A stretch of 64,000 bases of DNA from Pseudoclavibacter sp. AY1H1. GTDB taxonomy: Bacteria; Actinomycetota; Actinomycetes; Actinomycetales; Microbacteriaceae. Below the pieces are notes generated by a model. It ran no database searches, was not told the origin of the DNA, and worked only from the letters and a program-made list of their open reading frames with translations. The stretch spans positions 138,701 to 202,700 of the forward strand of contig NZ_PSXX01000005.1 of assembly GCF_002931055.1 (NCBI RefSeq), given 5' to 3'. This document shows, piece after piece, positions 54,036 to 63,397 of this stretch; the first letter of the stretch is position 1; every line of letters starts with the position of its first letter. The translations under genes were made by a program, and so were the position numbers.

Positions 54036-56954
54036 TCAATAGCCCCCGTCTTCAGGTGGTGGTGGTGCGGAGAAGTCGTCCTCAGGCGGCAGCTCGGCGG
54101 CCTCGGGTTCGGGCACGATGATGTCCTCGCCGATGAAGCGTGCGCCGAGGCGCTCGCGAACGATGGCCTCACCGTAGCGCTCGACGCCGGGAATCACGGG
54201 TGCGCTCGCGACGCGCTGGGTGCGCTTCGGAGCTGGCGCTGCCACGGGCGCTGACACCTCGTCGTCCACAGGTGCCGCCTGCACCGCGGGTGCTGCGCTC
54301 GTGGTCGCCACCGCACCCGGGGCGGATGCTGCGGGCACGCGAGGCGTCGAGCTCGCGCCCGAGGCAGGGCCAGACCCGGGGATGGCCGCGGTCGCCCATC
54401 CGGACCCGGGGCCGTCGTCGGGAACCGACTCCTGCCCGGGGATCTTCGCGACGGTCCAGTTGAGGCCGCTCGACGAGGACGAGGCCTTCGCCGGAGGGGT
54501 CGTGGATGAGCGCTCGGAGGGCGCCGGAGTCGCGGTCGGTGCAGCCGTGGACTGCTCTCGCGAGGTGCCGGCGGTGCGAGTGTCCGCCGCTCGAGTTTTG
54601 GCTGGAGCTGCAGCCGGTGCCGGGTCGGGCTCCGCCGGTGCCGGCGCCGGCTCGTCGCCGCGGCTGGGAGCCTGGCCTCCTCCTGGCGCGCCGGCGCCGC
54701 CCGCTCCGCCCGGTCGCTGCGGCTGGAACTTGACGGTGATGCCGAACATCTCCTGGATGGCGGTGCGCAGCACGGCGCTCGGCGCGTCGGCGGCGCCTCG
54801 TTCGCCTCGGAACTGATCGAGCACGGCGCGCGACGGCACCTCGAAGACCAGGAGGTCGCCGACGAGATCGCGCGGGTGCACCGACTGGGCGACGCTCCAG
54901 GCGTGTGTGCCACCGAGGTCGCGCATGCGCTCGAGCAGCGTCGGCCAGGCGTCACGCAGCTGCGCGAACACGGGCGGCTCAGCGGATGCTCGCGCGGCCG
55001 TGGCGTGCGGGACCGGAGCCGGCTCGCGGGCCTCGCCGGGTGCGGGTTCCTGCGCGGCGGTGAGGCCCGGCGCGGAGACGGGGGCCGGCGTGGACTCGGC
55101 TTCGGCTTCAGGCGCAGACTCGGGTTCAGGCGCAGACTCCGCGACGGGCGGAGCGGGTGGCTCGTCCTCGGCAGGGGCGTCGGCGTCCGCCGGCGCTTGG
55201 CCGTCGAAGGGCGCTTCGGCCTCGGCCGTGCGACCCGCGTCGGGCTCGGGCTCGGAGTCCTTGCTCGCTTCACCGACGGAGACCGGCGTGGTCTGCTCCT
55301 CGATGGGCGCGGAGGGAGGCCCCGCGTCCACGGCCGGTTCGGCCGAGGGCTCGGTCGGCGGTAGCACCACCGGAGCCGGAGCCGGAGCCGATGCAGGTGT
55401 AGGTGTAGGTGCGGACGCCGCTGGAGCCGGCGAGGCCAAAGCTTCCGCCGGAGTCGTTGCCGAGGCTGCGGGAGCGCCGGAGCTCGAGGTCGCCCCAGAC
55501 CCTGGGGTCGCGGCGGCCCAGGACGCGGCGGCGAGACGCGCCGCAGACGCCGTGTCGGGCTCCCCGGCGGCAGGCGCGGCAGCGGGAACCGGTGGCACCA
55601 CGGCCTCGTTCGGCGCACGGTCGGCAAGCGACTGCGACGGCGACGGCTGCGTCGCGTGGGCTGCGGCTGGTTCGGACCTTGAGGCAGGCGCGCCCGCCTG
55701 CGGAGCTGCGGCAGGCGCATCCGCTGGCGCCGACGCGGCGGAACCAACGGCCGGCGCGGTGGCACCCGAGGCGGCAGGGGCGGCGAGACGCTTCGGCGAC
55801 GTGCCCGGCGCATCCGCGACGGCGAGCAACGTGCCGCTGTCGATGAAGTCGGCCCGCGACGCGACGAGGATCCGCGCGACGAGCAGCTCCAGGTGCAGCT
55901 TCGGCGAGGTCACCCCGCTCATGTCGGTGAGGGTCTCGTTGACGAGGTCGGCGATGCCCGTGAGTGCGGCAGGCGAGAATCGACCGGCCTGGACGCGAAG
56001 CGCCTCGACCTCGTCCGCTCCGAGCCCGCGAAGCACTGCGCCGGCACCGGGACCCGTGGCCTTGGCGACGATGAGGTCACGCAAGCGCTCGAGCAGGTCC
56101 TCGACGTAGCGGCGAGGGTCTTGGCCGGACTGGATGACGCGGTCGACCGCCGTGTAGGCAGCGGCAGGGTCGGCGTCGGCGAAGGCATCGATCGACTCGT
56201 CGAGCAGCTCCTGGCCGGTGAAGCCGAGGAGGGCAGCGGCGCGCTGGTAGCCGAGGAGACCCGTCTCGGAGCCAGCGATGATCTGGTCGAGCAGCGAGAG
56301 CGTGTCTCGGGCAGAACCGCCACCGGCACGCACGACGAGGGGCAGCACGCCGGGCTCGGCGGTGACGCCCTCGCTGGTGCAGAGCTCTTCGACGTACTCG
56401 AGCATGAGGGCCGGCGGGATGAGCCGGAACGGGTAGTGGTGCGTGCGCGAGCGGATCGTGCCGATGACCTTCTCGGGCTCGGTCGTCGCGAACACGAAGC
56501 GCACGTGCTCCGGCGGCTCCTCGACGACCTTGAGCAGGGCGTTGAAGCCGGCCGAGGTCACCATGTGCGCCTCGTCGATGATGAAGATCTTGTAGCGGTC
56601 GCGGCTCGGCGCGAGGATGGCGCGCTCCCGCAGCTCGCGAGCGTCTTCCACGCCACCGTGACTGGCGGCGTCGATCTCGAACACGTCGAGCGAGCCTCCG
56701 CCGTCGCGCGCGAGCTCGACGCACGACTGGCAGACACCGCATGGCGTGTCGGTCGGCCCCTCCGCGCAGTTCAGGCAGCGGGCGAGGATGCGCGCGGAGC
56801 TCGTCTTCCCGCACCCTCGCGGGCCGGAGAACAGGTAGGCGTGATTGACACGACCGGTGCGCAGCGCGGTCATGAGGGGTTCGGTGACCTGCGACTGCCC
56901 GATCATCTCGGCGAAGTTCTCAGGCCGATAGCGGCGGTACAGGGCTGTGGCCAT
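54036..56954 (-). CDS. dnaX: DNA polymerase III subunits gamma/tau
   Basis: Clamp-loader ATPase. The AAA+ core covers roughly the first 370 residues: RYRPENFAEMIGQ, Walker A GPRGCGKTS, zinc cysteines in CLNCAEGPTDTPCGVCQSC, Walker B IFIIDEAHM and sensor motifs (FATTEPEKV; TIRSRTHHYPF; GGSARDTLSLLDQ). The 972-residue length is well above the usual 600-700 because of long Ala/Pro/Glu-rich low-complexity segments (54.2-55.8 kb) around a globular piece (DAWPTLLERMRDLGGTHAWSV) that resembles the tau domain III. ATG 56954 has TACGAT 7 nt upstream (leaderless). Confidence 0.94.
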   Translation of the reverse strand: MATALYRRYRPENFAEMIGQSQVTEPLMTALRTGRVNHAYLFSGPRGCGKTSSARILARCLNCAEGPTDTPCGVCQSCVELARDGGGSLDVFEIDAASHGGVEDARELRERAILAPSRDRYKIFIIDEAHMVTSAGFNALLKVVEEPPEHVRFVFATTEPEKVIGTIRSRTHHYPFRLIPPALMLEYVEELCTSEGVTAEPGVLPLVVRAGGGSARDTLSLLDQIIAGSETGLLGYQRAAALLGFTGQELLDESIDAFADADPAAAYTAVDRVIQSGQDPRRYVEDLLERLRDLIVAKATGPGAGAVLRGLGADEVEALRVQAGRFSPAALTGIADLVNETLTDMSGVTSPKLHLELLVARILVASRADFIDSGTLLAVADAPGTSPKRLAAPAASGATAPAVGSAASAPADAPAAAPQAGAPASRSEPAAAHATQPSPSQSLADRAPNEAVVPPVPAAAPAAGEPDTASAARLAAASWAAATPGSGATSSSGAPAASATTPAEALASPAPAASAPTPTPASAPAPAPVVLPPTEPSAEPAVDAGPPSAPIEEQTTPVSVGEASKDSEPEPDAGRTAEAEAPFDGQAPADADAPAEDEPPAPPVAESAPEPESAPEAEAESTPAPVSAPGLTAAQEPAPGEAREPAPVPHATAARASAEPPVFAQLRDAWPTLLERMRDLGGTHAWSVAQSVHPRDLVGDLLVFEVPSRAVLDQFRGERGAADAPSAVLRTAIQEMFGITVKFQPQRPGGAGGAGAPGGGQAPSRGDEPAPAPAEPDPAPAAAPAKTRAADTRTAGTSREQSTAAPTATPAPSERSSTTPPAKASSSSSGLNWTVAKIPGQESVPDDGPGSGWATAAIPGSGPASGASSTPRVPAASAPGAVATTSAAPAVQAAPVDDEVSAPVAAPAPKRTQRVASAPVIPGVERYGEAIVRERLGARFIGEDIIVPEPEAAELPPEDDFSAPPPPEDGGY

Positions 56955-56961
56955 GCGCACC

Positions 56962-56967
56962 ATCGTA
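56962..56967 (-). promoter_or_regulatory. -10 hexamer TACGAT, leaderless dnaX
   Basis: On the minus strand TACGAT, GGTGCGC, then ATG 56954. Confidence 0.6.
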
Positions 56968-57339
56968 GACGCCACCACCGACAACGGGCGCGCCGCGGAC
57001 CGTCCCTATCCGCACCGTGGGGCTCACAGCGCGCGCAGACTCTCCCCCTGCCAGCCAAGTGGCCCCGAAGCAGCGCCCCTGCCGAAATCGCTGCCAGCCA
57101 AATGACCCTTCAGAGGCGCCCTTCAGCGGCAAATCGGCGGGCAGCGGTCACTCTCCGACGACGCGGGGGCGTGGGGCGTGGGAGGCAGGGCGCGGGATGC
57201 GAAATGCGAAATGCGGATGCGGATGTGGAAAGCCGTGATCGGCCGAGGCAAGGGCAAGGTGGTCTGGTTCAGACCCCGCCGGGCCGAACCGAGCCGAGCC
57301 GGGTCATACCGCGCCCCTCCAGGTCAGCTCCGGCTCAGG
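56968..57339. other. Gene-free 372-bp region with short repeats
   Basis: No supported gene. CTGCCAGCCAA is repeated directly (about 57048 and 57091), a run of GATGCG/AAATGCG units lies at 57196-57231, and CCGAGCCGAGCC at 57290-57300. The segment CTGCCGAAATCG to CGGCAAATCGGCGGGCAG (57079-57140) could fold imperfectly. These may be decayed repeats or the ackA terminator region. Confidence 0.4.
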
Positions 57340-58527
57340 TCAAGCGATCGCGGCCAGGCTCTGCCGCGCGATCTCGAGCTCCTCGTTCGTCGGCACGACC
57401 AGCACCTCGATGCGCGAGTCGTCCGTTGAGATGCGGCGAGCATCCCGCGACGACGACTCGTTGCGCTCGGGCGAGAGCTTCACGCCGAGCCATTCGAGGC
57501 CCTCGAGCACGTCGGCGCGCAGCTGGGCGTCGTTCTCGCCGATGCCGGCGGTGAAGACGATCGCGTCGACTCCTCCGAGCAGCAGCATGTAGGCGCCCAG
57601 GTAGTGGCGGATGCGGTGCGCGTAGACGGCGAGGCCGAGCTGAGCGCGCTCGTCGCCCGCGTTCGCCTTCTGCCGGACATCGCGCATGTCGCCGGACCCA
57701 GTGAGCCCGAGCAGCCCGGACTTGCGGTTCAGGAGGTCGTCGAGCTGGTCGATCGTGTAGCCGCCTCGACGCGACAGGTGCACGAGGACGGCCGGGTCGA
57801 GGTCGCCGGTGCGGGTGCCCATGACCAGGCCCTCGAGTGGCGTCATGCCCATGCTCGTCTCGACGGAACGGCCACCGTCGACGGCGCACATGCTGGCGCC
57901 GTTGCCGATGTGCAGCACGATCGTCTTGAGCTCCCCCAGGTCACGCCCGAGGAAGCCTGCGGTCTCCTCGGAGACGAACTTGTGGCTCGTGCCGTGCGCG
58001 CCGTACTTGCGCACCCTGTGCTCCTTGGCGACGGCCGCGTCCAGTGCGTACAGCGACGAGGCCTCGCTCATCGTCGTGTGGAAGGCCGTGTCGAAGACCG
58101 CAACGTGCGGCGTCTCTGCGAAGACGTCACGCGCGCCGACGATGCCCTCGAGGTTGGCGGGGTTGTGCAGCGGCGCGAGCGGGATGAGGTCCTCGATGTC
58201 CTGCAGCACCTTGCCGTCGATGACGGCCGCGTCGAAGAAGCGGCGCCCGCCGTGCACGACGCGGTGCCCCACGACGACCGGCGGGAACTCGGCGAGGCTC
58301 GGGCCGTGCTCCTCGAAGCCCTCCAGCATGGCCTCGAACCCGCGCGTGTGGTTGGGGATGTCCGCTTCGCGCGCGAAGGTCGCTCCCCCGGTCTTGTGCG
58401 TGACGCTGGCGACGCTCTCGCCGATGCGCTCCACGAGGCCGGACGCGAGCGTCTCCTCGCGGTCCATGTCGATCAGCTGGTACTTGAAGGACGACGAGCC
58501 GGAGTTGACGACCAGGACGATGCTCAT
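57340..58527 (-). CDS. ackA: Acetate kinase
   Basis: Interconverts acetyl phosphate plus ADP and acetate plus ATP. The 395-residue protein has the ASKHA start IVLVVNSGSSSFKYQLID, VGHRVVHGG, YGAHGTSHKFV, LHIGNGASMCAVDGGRSV and FTAGIGEND. ATG 58527 follows GAAAGGG; a GTG at 58533 is in frame. It lies 54 bp downstream of pta on the same strand, the classic pta-ackA operon. Confidence 0.96.
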   Translation of the reverse strand: MSIVLVVNSGSSSFKYQLIDMDREETLASGLVERIGESVASVTHKTGGATFAREADIPNHTRGFEAMLEGFEEHGPSLAEFPPVVVGHRVVHGGRRFFDAAVIDGKVLQDIEDLIPLAPLHNPANLEGIVGARDVFAETPHVAVFDTAFHTTMSEASSLYALDAAVAKEHRVRKYGAHGTSHKFVSEETAGFLGRDLGELKTIVLHIGNGASMCAVDGGRSVETSMGMTPLEGLVMGTRTGDLDPAVLVHLSRRGGYTIDQLDDLLNRKSGLLGLTGSGDMRDVRQKANAGDERAQLGLAVYAHRIRHYLGAYMLLLGGVDAIVFTAGIGENDAQLRADVLEGLEWLGVKLSPERNESSSRDARRISTDDSRIEVLVVPTNEELEIARQSLAAIA

Positions 58528-58581
58528 GAGCACCCTTTCTCGAGACCCGCGAGAGGCGGGCGGGACGTGAGGCGGATGCTC

Positions 58582-60696
58582 CTAGGAGCGCTGCGCCTGG
58601 ATCGCCGTGATGGCGACGGTGTTGATGATGTCGGAGACGAGCGCGCCTCTGGAGAGGTCGTTAATGGGCTTGTTCAGGCCCTGCAGGATCGGCCCGATCG
58701 CGACAGCTCCGGCGGAGCGCTGCACCGCCTTGTACGTGTTGTTGCCCGTGTTGAGGTCGGGGAAGATGAACACCGTGGCGCGGCCGGCCACCTGGCTGCC
58801 TGGCATCTTCTTGCTCGCGACCGCCGCATCCGTCGCCGCGTCGTACTGGATCGGCCCTTCGACGGGCAGCTCCGGCATGCGCTCGCGCACGATGCCGGTC
58901 GCGGTGCGGACCTTGTCGACGTCGGCGCCGGATCCCGACTCCCCCGTCGAGTAGGAGAGCATGGCGACGCGCACGGCGATGTCGAACTGGGTGGCCGTCT
59001 CGGCGGAGGAGATGGCGATGTCGGCGAGCTGCTCTGCCGTCGGGTCGGGGTTGACGGCGCAGTCGCCGTAGACGAGCACGCGGTCGGCGAGGGCCATGAG
59101 GAAGACGCTCGAGACGACGGAGACGCCCGGCTTGGTCTTGACGATCTCGAAGCCGGGGCGGATGGTGTGGGCCGTGGTGTGCGCGGCCCCTGAGACCATT
59201 CCGTCGGCGAGGCCGAGGTGCACCATGAGCGTGCCGAAGTAGCTGACGTCGCGCACGCGCTCGGTCGCGGCCTCGATCGTGACGCCCTTGTGTGCGCGGA
59301 GCCGCGCGTACTCCTCCGCGAAGCGGGCGACGTAGTCGGGGTTGCTCGTGCTCAGCACGTGAGCTGCCGAGATGTCGACGCCGAGGGCGGATGCACGGCC
59401 GCGCACCTCGGACTCCTCGCCGAGGATCGTGATCTCGGCGACCTCGCGTGCCAGCAGCGAGCCCGCCGCCACGAGGATGCGGTCGTCGCTCCCCTCCGGC
59501 AGGACGATGTGCTTGCGGTCGGAGCGGGCCCGGTCGAGGAGCGTGTTCTCGAACATGAGCGGCGTCACGACGAGCGACGGCTTGACGTTGAGGAGCGCGA
59601 CGACCTCGATGGCCGGGATGTGCTGCTCGAACTTGGCGAGTGCGAGGTCGATCTTGCGGCGTGAGATGCCCGCGGCGGCGAGGCGTCCGCGGGTCTGCAT
59701 GATGCGCTGGGCTGTGTCGTAGGTGCCGAAGTTGGTGCGGATGATGGGCACCTCGACATTGAGGCCCTTGATGAGGCGCTCGATCGCCGGCGGGAACTCG
59801 AACGGGCCGTTGACGACGATGCCCGTCAGCGACGGGAACGTCTCGGCTCGCTGCGCGAGGAGCACGGCGAGGAGCACTTCGGTGCGGTCGGCCGCGATGA
59901 CGACGACGGCACCCTCCTTGAGGCGCTCGAGGACGTTCTGCATGGACATGCCCGCGAGCACGACGCCGAGGACCTCGCGACCGAGGAGCTCGCGGTCGCC
60001 GTAGACGAGCTCGCCGCCGACCGCATCCAGAAGCTGCGACAGGGACGGAGCCATGAGGAGCGGCGTCTCGGGGATCGCCCACACGGGCACCTTGTGGCCG
60101 AGCTCGCGGAGCGCGCGCTCTGCGACGGCGGCACGCACCTCTTCCGTCGCGTGCTCGTCGGCGCGGTTGATGGCGATGGCGAGCAGGGTCGCGTGCGCAG
60201 CGTCGAGCTCGGGGAGGGTGACCTCGAGCGCCTGCGCCAGCTGCTCTGGCGTGCGCGGCTGCCCCTTGTCGGCATCGAGGCCGGTCAGGACGAGCAGGAC
60301 CGGCGCGCCGAGGTTCGCGGCGACTCGAGCGTTGAAGCCCAATTCGGCGGGGTTGCCGATGTCGGTGAAGTCGCTGCCGACGATGACCACGGTGTCGCAG
60401 CGCCGCTCGAGGGCCCGGTAGCGGGTGACGATGCGGGACAGCGCCTCGTCGGGATCGGCGTGCACGTCGTCGTAGGTGACCCCGAAGCCCGACTCGTACT
60501 CGAAGCCGCGGTTCTGCGGGTCGAGCTGCGAGAGCAGGAGCTCGAGGATGTCGTCTCGCGCCTCAGCGCTCTGCACGATGGGTCGGAACACGCCGACCCG
60601 GCCGATCGACCGGCTCAGGGCACTCACCACGCCGAGCGCGATAGCTGACTTGCCAGAGTGACCCTCTGATGACGTGATGTAGATGCTTGTCCCCAC
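58582..60696 (-). CDS. pta: Phosphate acetyltransferase (long form)
   Basis: Interconverts acetyl-CoA and acetyl phosphate. The 704-residue long form has an N-terminal P-loop-like domain (YITSSEGHSGKSAIALG), a central DRTGG domain (EVLGVVLAGMSMQNVLERLKEGA) and the catalytic C-terminal PTA_PTB domain (VLPEGSDDRILVAAG; GLADGMVSGAAHTTAHTIRP; FPDLNTGNNTYKAVQR). I chose GTG 60696, which has TACCAT 8 nt upstream; a TTG at 60705 would start inside that hexamer. It heads the pta-ackA operon. Confidence 0.94.
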   Translation of the reverse strand: MGTSIYITSSEGHSGKSAIALGVVSALSRSIGRVGVFRPIVQSAEARDDILELLLSQLDPQNRGFEYESGFGVTYDDVHADPDEALSRIVTRYRALERRCDTVVIVGSDFTDIGNPAELGFNARVAANLGAPVLLVLTGLDADKGQPRTPEQLAQALEVTLPELDAAHATLLAIAINRADEHATEEVRAAVAERALRELGHKVPVWAIPETPLLMAPSLSQLLDAVGGELVYGDRELLGREVLGVVLAGMSMQNVLERLKEGAVVVIAADRTEVLLAVLLAQRAETFPSLTGIVVNGPFEFPPAIERLIKGLNVEVPIIRTNFGTYDTAQRIMQTRGRLAAAGISRRKIDLALAKFEQHIPAIEVVALLNVKPSLVVTPLMFENTLLDRARSDRKHIVLPEGSDDRILVAAGSLLAREVAEITILGEESEVRGRASALGVDISAAHVLSTSNPDYVARFAEEYARLRAHKGVTIEAATERVRDVSYFGTLMVHLGLADGMVSGAAHTTAHTIRPGFEIVKTKPGVSVVSSVFLMALADRVLVYGDCAVNPDPTAEQLADIAISSAETATQFDIAVRVAMLSYSTGESGSGADVDKVRTATGIVRERMPELPVEGPIQYDAATDAAVASKKMPGSQVAGRATVFIFPDLNTGNNTYKAVQRSAGAVAIGPILQGLNKPINDLSRGALVSDIINTVAITAIQAQRS

Positions 60697-60788
60697 GTCA
60701 GGCAATGGTAGTCGGGTGCCGAGTCAGCGGGCTGTCGTGATCCTGCCAATTCGAATCGCCCCCGATTCGCGTCTCGCTCACGTCGCGC

Positions 60789-60794
60789 TATGAT
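60789..60794 (+). promoter_or_regulatory. -10 (TATGAT) of the SRP RNA gene
   Basis: TATGAT lies 6-7 nt before the presumed RNA start. A weak -35 (TTCGCG, 60766-60771) sits 17 bp upstream. Confidence 0.55.
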
Positions 60795-60799
60795 GGTCG

Positions 60800-60893
60800 A
60801 CGGCTCCTCGCGTGGCGCCATCCAGGCCAACTCCCCCAGGGCGGAAACGCAGCAAGGGTAACCGGGCTCTGGCGGGTGCGCGGGGGGTCTTTT
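60800..60893 (+). ncRNA. ffs: Signal recognition particle RNA (4.5S type)
   Basis: The apical loop GGGCGGAAACGCAGCAAGGG (60839-60858) carries the GGAA tetraloop with the flanking A and AGCA needed for Ffh binding. The flanks CCAGGCCAACTCCCCC and GGGCTCTGGCGGG pair, and the 5' GGCTCCTCGCGTGGCGCC pairs loosely with the 3' end. The RNA runs directly into a T-rich tract (TCTTTTCTTTT), typical of its terminator. Exact ends are estimates. Confidence 0.85.
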
Positions 60894-61022
60894 CTTTTCC
60901 TGCGACTCATCCCCGCCACTCAGGCCGCAGCTGCCCGTTCGATCGCCGGCCCCGCGGCCGCTCGCAGATCGCCCGCCGCGAACGCTGGCCGTGAACTCAG
61001 GCTGACCAGCTTGACTGCAGGC

Positions 61023-61676
61023 ATGAGAATTGCAGTCATCGGTGGAAATGGTCAGATCGCACGCCTCCTGACAACCCAGCTCATCGAGCGCGGTCACCGC
61101 GTCACGAGCATCATCCGCAACCCGGACTACGTGGACTCCCTCAAGGAGCTCGGCGCGGATCCAGTCATCGCCGACCTCGAGCAGAGCACGGCGACCGACC
61201 TCGCCAAGCAGCTCGGCCATGTGGATGCAGTCGTCTTCGCCGCGGGTGCTGGCCCCGGCAGCTCCGCGGAGCGCAAGCTCACGCTCGACCGCGACGGCGC
61301 GATGCTCTCGGCGGATGCTGCAGAGATCGCGAACGTGCGCCGGTTCGTCGTCGTCTCCGCCATCGGCACGGATACGTTCGACCGCGACTCCGACGACGTC
61401 TACCAGGTGTACCTGCGGGCGAAGAGCGAGGCCGACGCCGATATCCGCGCCCGCAGCGCGAAGCTCGACTGGACGATCGTGCGCCCCGGCGGCCTCACCG
61501 ACGACGAGCCGACTGGCCACGTCAAGGTGGGCGAGCAGGTCGAGCGCGGCAGCATTCCTCGTGCAGACGTGGCGGCGGTGATCGCGGCCCTGCTGGTTCG
61601 CCGCGTGGGCATCCACAAGCAGTTCGAGGTCGTGTCTGGCGACGACGAGGTGGGCGAGGCAGTCAAGAAGCTGTAG
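61023..61676 (+). CDS. NAD(P)-binding protein, atypical short-chain dehydrogenase family
   Basis: A 217-residue Rossmann protein of the YwnB/HSCARG-like group: MRIAVIGGNGQIARLL (glycine-rich start), VVFAAGAGPGS, FVVVSAIGTDTF and LDWTIVRPGGLTDD. Such proteins include NAD(P)H sensors and reductases of unknown substrate. ATG 61023 was chosen because the Rossmann strand starts immediately after it. No operon partners. Confidence 0.82.
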   Translation: MRIAVIGGNGQIARLLTTQLIERGHRVTSIIRNPDYVDSLKELGADPVIADLEQSTATDLAKQLGHVDAVVFAAGAGPGSSAERKLTLDRDGAMLSADAAEIANVRRFVVVSAIGTDTFDRDSDDVYQVYLRAKSEADADIRARSAKLDWTIVRPGGLTDDEPTGHVKVGEQVERGSIPRADVAAVIAALLVRRVGIHKQFEVVSGDDEVGEAVKKL

Positions 61677-61747
61677 CCAGGGCGCGCCTCGCGGGCTCGC
61701 CGCGGGTCGATTTGGCCCTCGCGTTCACGAACGGTCGCCAGACCCGC

Positions 61748-61753
61748 TATGCT
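61748..61753 (+). promoter_or_regulatory. -10 (TATGCT) of tRNA-Ser
   Basis: TATGCT at 30 nt from the mature tRNA, with a possible -35 TTCACG (61724-61729) 18 bp upstream. Confidence 0.55.
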
Positions 61754-61782
61754 CTTTCGAGGTGAGCGCCTGGCGCTCCCGT

Positions 61783-61870
61783 GGAGGATTCGCCTAGTGG
61801 CCTATGGCGCACGCTTGGAAAGCGTGTTGGGTGAAAGCCCTCAGGGGTTCGAATCCCCTATCCTCCGCCA
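61783..61870 (+). tRNA. tRNA-Ser (GGA)
   Basis: An 88-nt gene with a long variable arm: acceptor GGAGGAT/ATCCTCC, anticodon stem CACGC/GCGTG around TTGGAAA (anticodon GGA), T-loop TTCGAAT. The discriminator G and CCA are encoded. Confidence 0.95.
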
Positions 61871-61876
61871 CGTGCA

Positions 61877-61914
61877 CGAAAGCCCCGACCAGGGATTCCA
61901 GGTCGGGGCTTTCG
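61877..61914 (+). terminator. Intrinsic terminator of tRNA-Ser
   Basis: 14-bp perfect arms CGAAAGCCCCGACC and GGTCGGGGCTTTCG with a 10-nt loop. Confidence 0.85.
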
Positions 61915-61964
61915 TCATGCTGCAGGCAGGGCGTACGGACGGGCAGGCGCGCGTGCGGGAACGC

Positions 61965-61998
61965 GAAGAGGGCGCCACCCGAAGGTGACGCCCTCTTC
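61965..61998 (-). terminator. Terminator downstream of the first LAxTG gene
   Basis: 15-bp arms GAAGAGGGCGCCACC (61965-61979) and GGTGACGCCCTCTTC (61984-61998), one wobble, 4-nt loop, 20 bp after the stop. Confidence 0.75.
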
Positions 61999-62018
61999 AC
62001 GAAGAGCTCGGTGAGCTA

Positions 62019-63140
62019 CTAGGCCTTCTTGGTCGCCAGGCGGCGGGTGACGAGCACGCCGGCTCCCGTGGCGAGCGCGAGGAGACCGATGCCGGCTGCG
62101 CCGAATGCGTCTTCCGCACCCGTCGTGGCGAGCTCAGGCGACTTGTGGCCCGTGTTGGTGCCTCCGCCGTTGCCCACGGGGACCGTGGTGACCGTGGGTG
62201 CCGTGGTCGGCGCGGTCGTGGTGCCCGGCGTCGCCTCGGCGATGAGGAACGTGAACGTCGCCGAAAGACCGCTCGACTGCGAGAGCGTCACGGTGTACTC
62301 ACCGAGGGGCAGCGGGGTGCCCGACTGGTTGATGAGGACGCCCGGGTAGCTGCCGTCTTCCCCGACCACGGAGTCGTCGGTCGGGTCGACCTGGACCGAG
62401 GAGCCGGACGGGGAGGTGACCGTGAGGTCGAGCGCGAGGCCCGGCGTGAAGTTCTGCGCCGTGTACGTGATGTCGTCCGTCGGGAGGAAGCTGTCTGCGT
62501 TCGCGTAGGCGAGCGGAGCCTCGACCGTGGGGGTCGGCGTCGCGGTCGGCGTGCTGGTCGCCGTCGGCGTGGCCGTGGGCGTTGCCGTCTCAGTCGGCGT
62601 TGCCGTCTCGGTCGGCGTGGCCGTCGCGGTCGGCGTCGCGGTCTCGGTCGGCTCCGGGCTCGACTCCTCAGCCACGGTGAAGCCGAACGTCACGACGTGC
62701 TGTGCGGGGCCGGATGCGTCGGTGTAGTTCTGCGTGATCCTGACGCCGTAGTCACCCACGTCGAAGCCCAGGGACGAGATGAGCTCGCCGCTGTAGTTGC
62801 CGTCGCTGTCGACATCCCACGCAGCGTCGCCGCTCGGCTCGACCGGGACGGTCGAACCGTCGGGCAGCGTGAGCGTGATGCTGGAGAGAGCGAGGTCAGG
62901 AGCGAACCCCGTGAGGGTGTAGGTGATGTTCTCGTCGGGCGTGAAGCTCGACTTCGTTGCCTGCCCCGTCGCCTCGGATGCGGCGGACGTCTCCGCCGGA
63001 GTCGTGCTCTCGACGGGAGGGGTGGTCGTTGCTGCGAACGCAGGGGCGGCAGTCAGCACGGCGCCGCCGGCGAACACGCCGAAGGCGATCGCGAACGCGG
63101 ACGCGCGCTTGCGCGACGGAGAGAAGAATGAGGAAGCCAT
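62019..63140 (-). CDS. LAxTG-anchored cell-wall protein with two Ig-like repeats
   Basis: 373 residues: a Sec signal peptide (about 1-35, ending APAFA), a first beta-domain of about 95 residues (FTPDENITYTLTGFAPDLAL...), a Thr/Pro linker built from T-E-T-A-T-P and T-A-T-P units, a second copy of the domain (FLPTDDITYTAQNFTPGLAL...), a T-A-P-T-rich segment and a C-terminal sorting signal LATTGAEDAFGAAGIGLL, helix and basic tail. LAxTG is the site preferred by actinobacterial class E sortases. The DNA of the linker (62527-62660) is itself a degenerate tandem repeat and may vary in length. A paralogue lies directly upstream. Confidence 0.88.
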   Translation of the reverse strand: MASSFFSPSRKRASAFAIAFGVFAGGAVLTAAPAFAATTTPPVESTTPAETSAASEATGQATKSSFTPDENITYTLTGFAPDLALSSITLTLPDGSTVPVEPSGDAAWDVDSDGNYSGELISSLGFDVGDYGVRITQNYTDASGPAQHVVTFGFTVAEESSPEPTETATPTATATPTETATPTETATPTATPTATSTPTATPTPTVEAPLAYANADSFLPTDDITYTAQNFTPGLALDLTVTSPSGSSVQVDPTDDSVVGEDGSYPGVLINQSGTPLPLGEYTVTLSQSSGLSATFTFLIAEATPGTTTAPTTAPTVTTVPVGNGGGTNTGHKSPELATTGAEDAFGAAGIGLLALATGAGVLVTRRLATKKA

Positions 63141-63343
63141 AACCAAATCTTGGCCCGACTCACAGGTGATGTCCAGAAGGTTAAGTCGGAACATAGCGAA
63201 ATCGAGCTTGCTTCGGTTCGTGCCGAGGCGACTAAAGCCCTGGTCAAACGACATTTACGGGCACGGTTTTGGACCGGTATCCAGACTGGGGACTTCTCCC
63301 CAGTTGCGTGAAAACGCATGGAAATCGCCGCCGACAGAAAGAA
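63141..63343. other. AT-richer upstream region of the first LAxTG gene
   Basis: A 203-bp gap that is noticeably less GC-rich than its surroundings and presumably holds the promoter of the gene at 63140. A short hairpin CTGGGGA-CTTC-TCCCCAG lies at about 63284-63301. No gene seen. Confidence 0.4.
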
Positions 63344-63377
63344 AGCGGGGCTGGAGCCATTTGGCCCCAGCCCCGCT
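63344..63377 (-). terminator. Terminator of the second LAxTG gene
   Basis: 11-bp perfect arms AGCGGGGCTGG (63344-63354) and CCAGCCCCGCT (63367-63377); on the minus strand they are followed by TTCTTTCTG. Confidence 0.85.
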
Positions 63378-63397
63378 CATCGCAATCTTCGTTGCTG

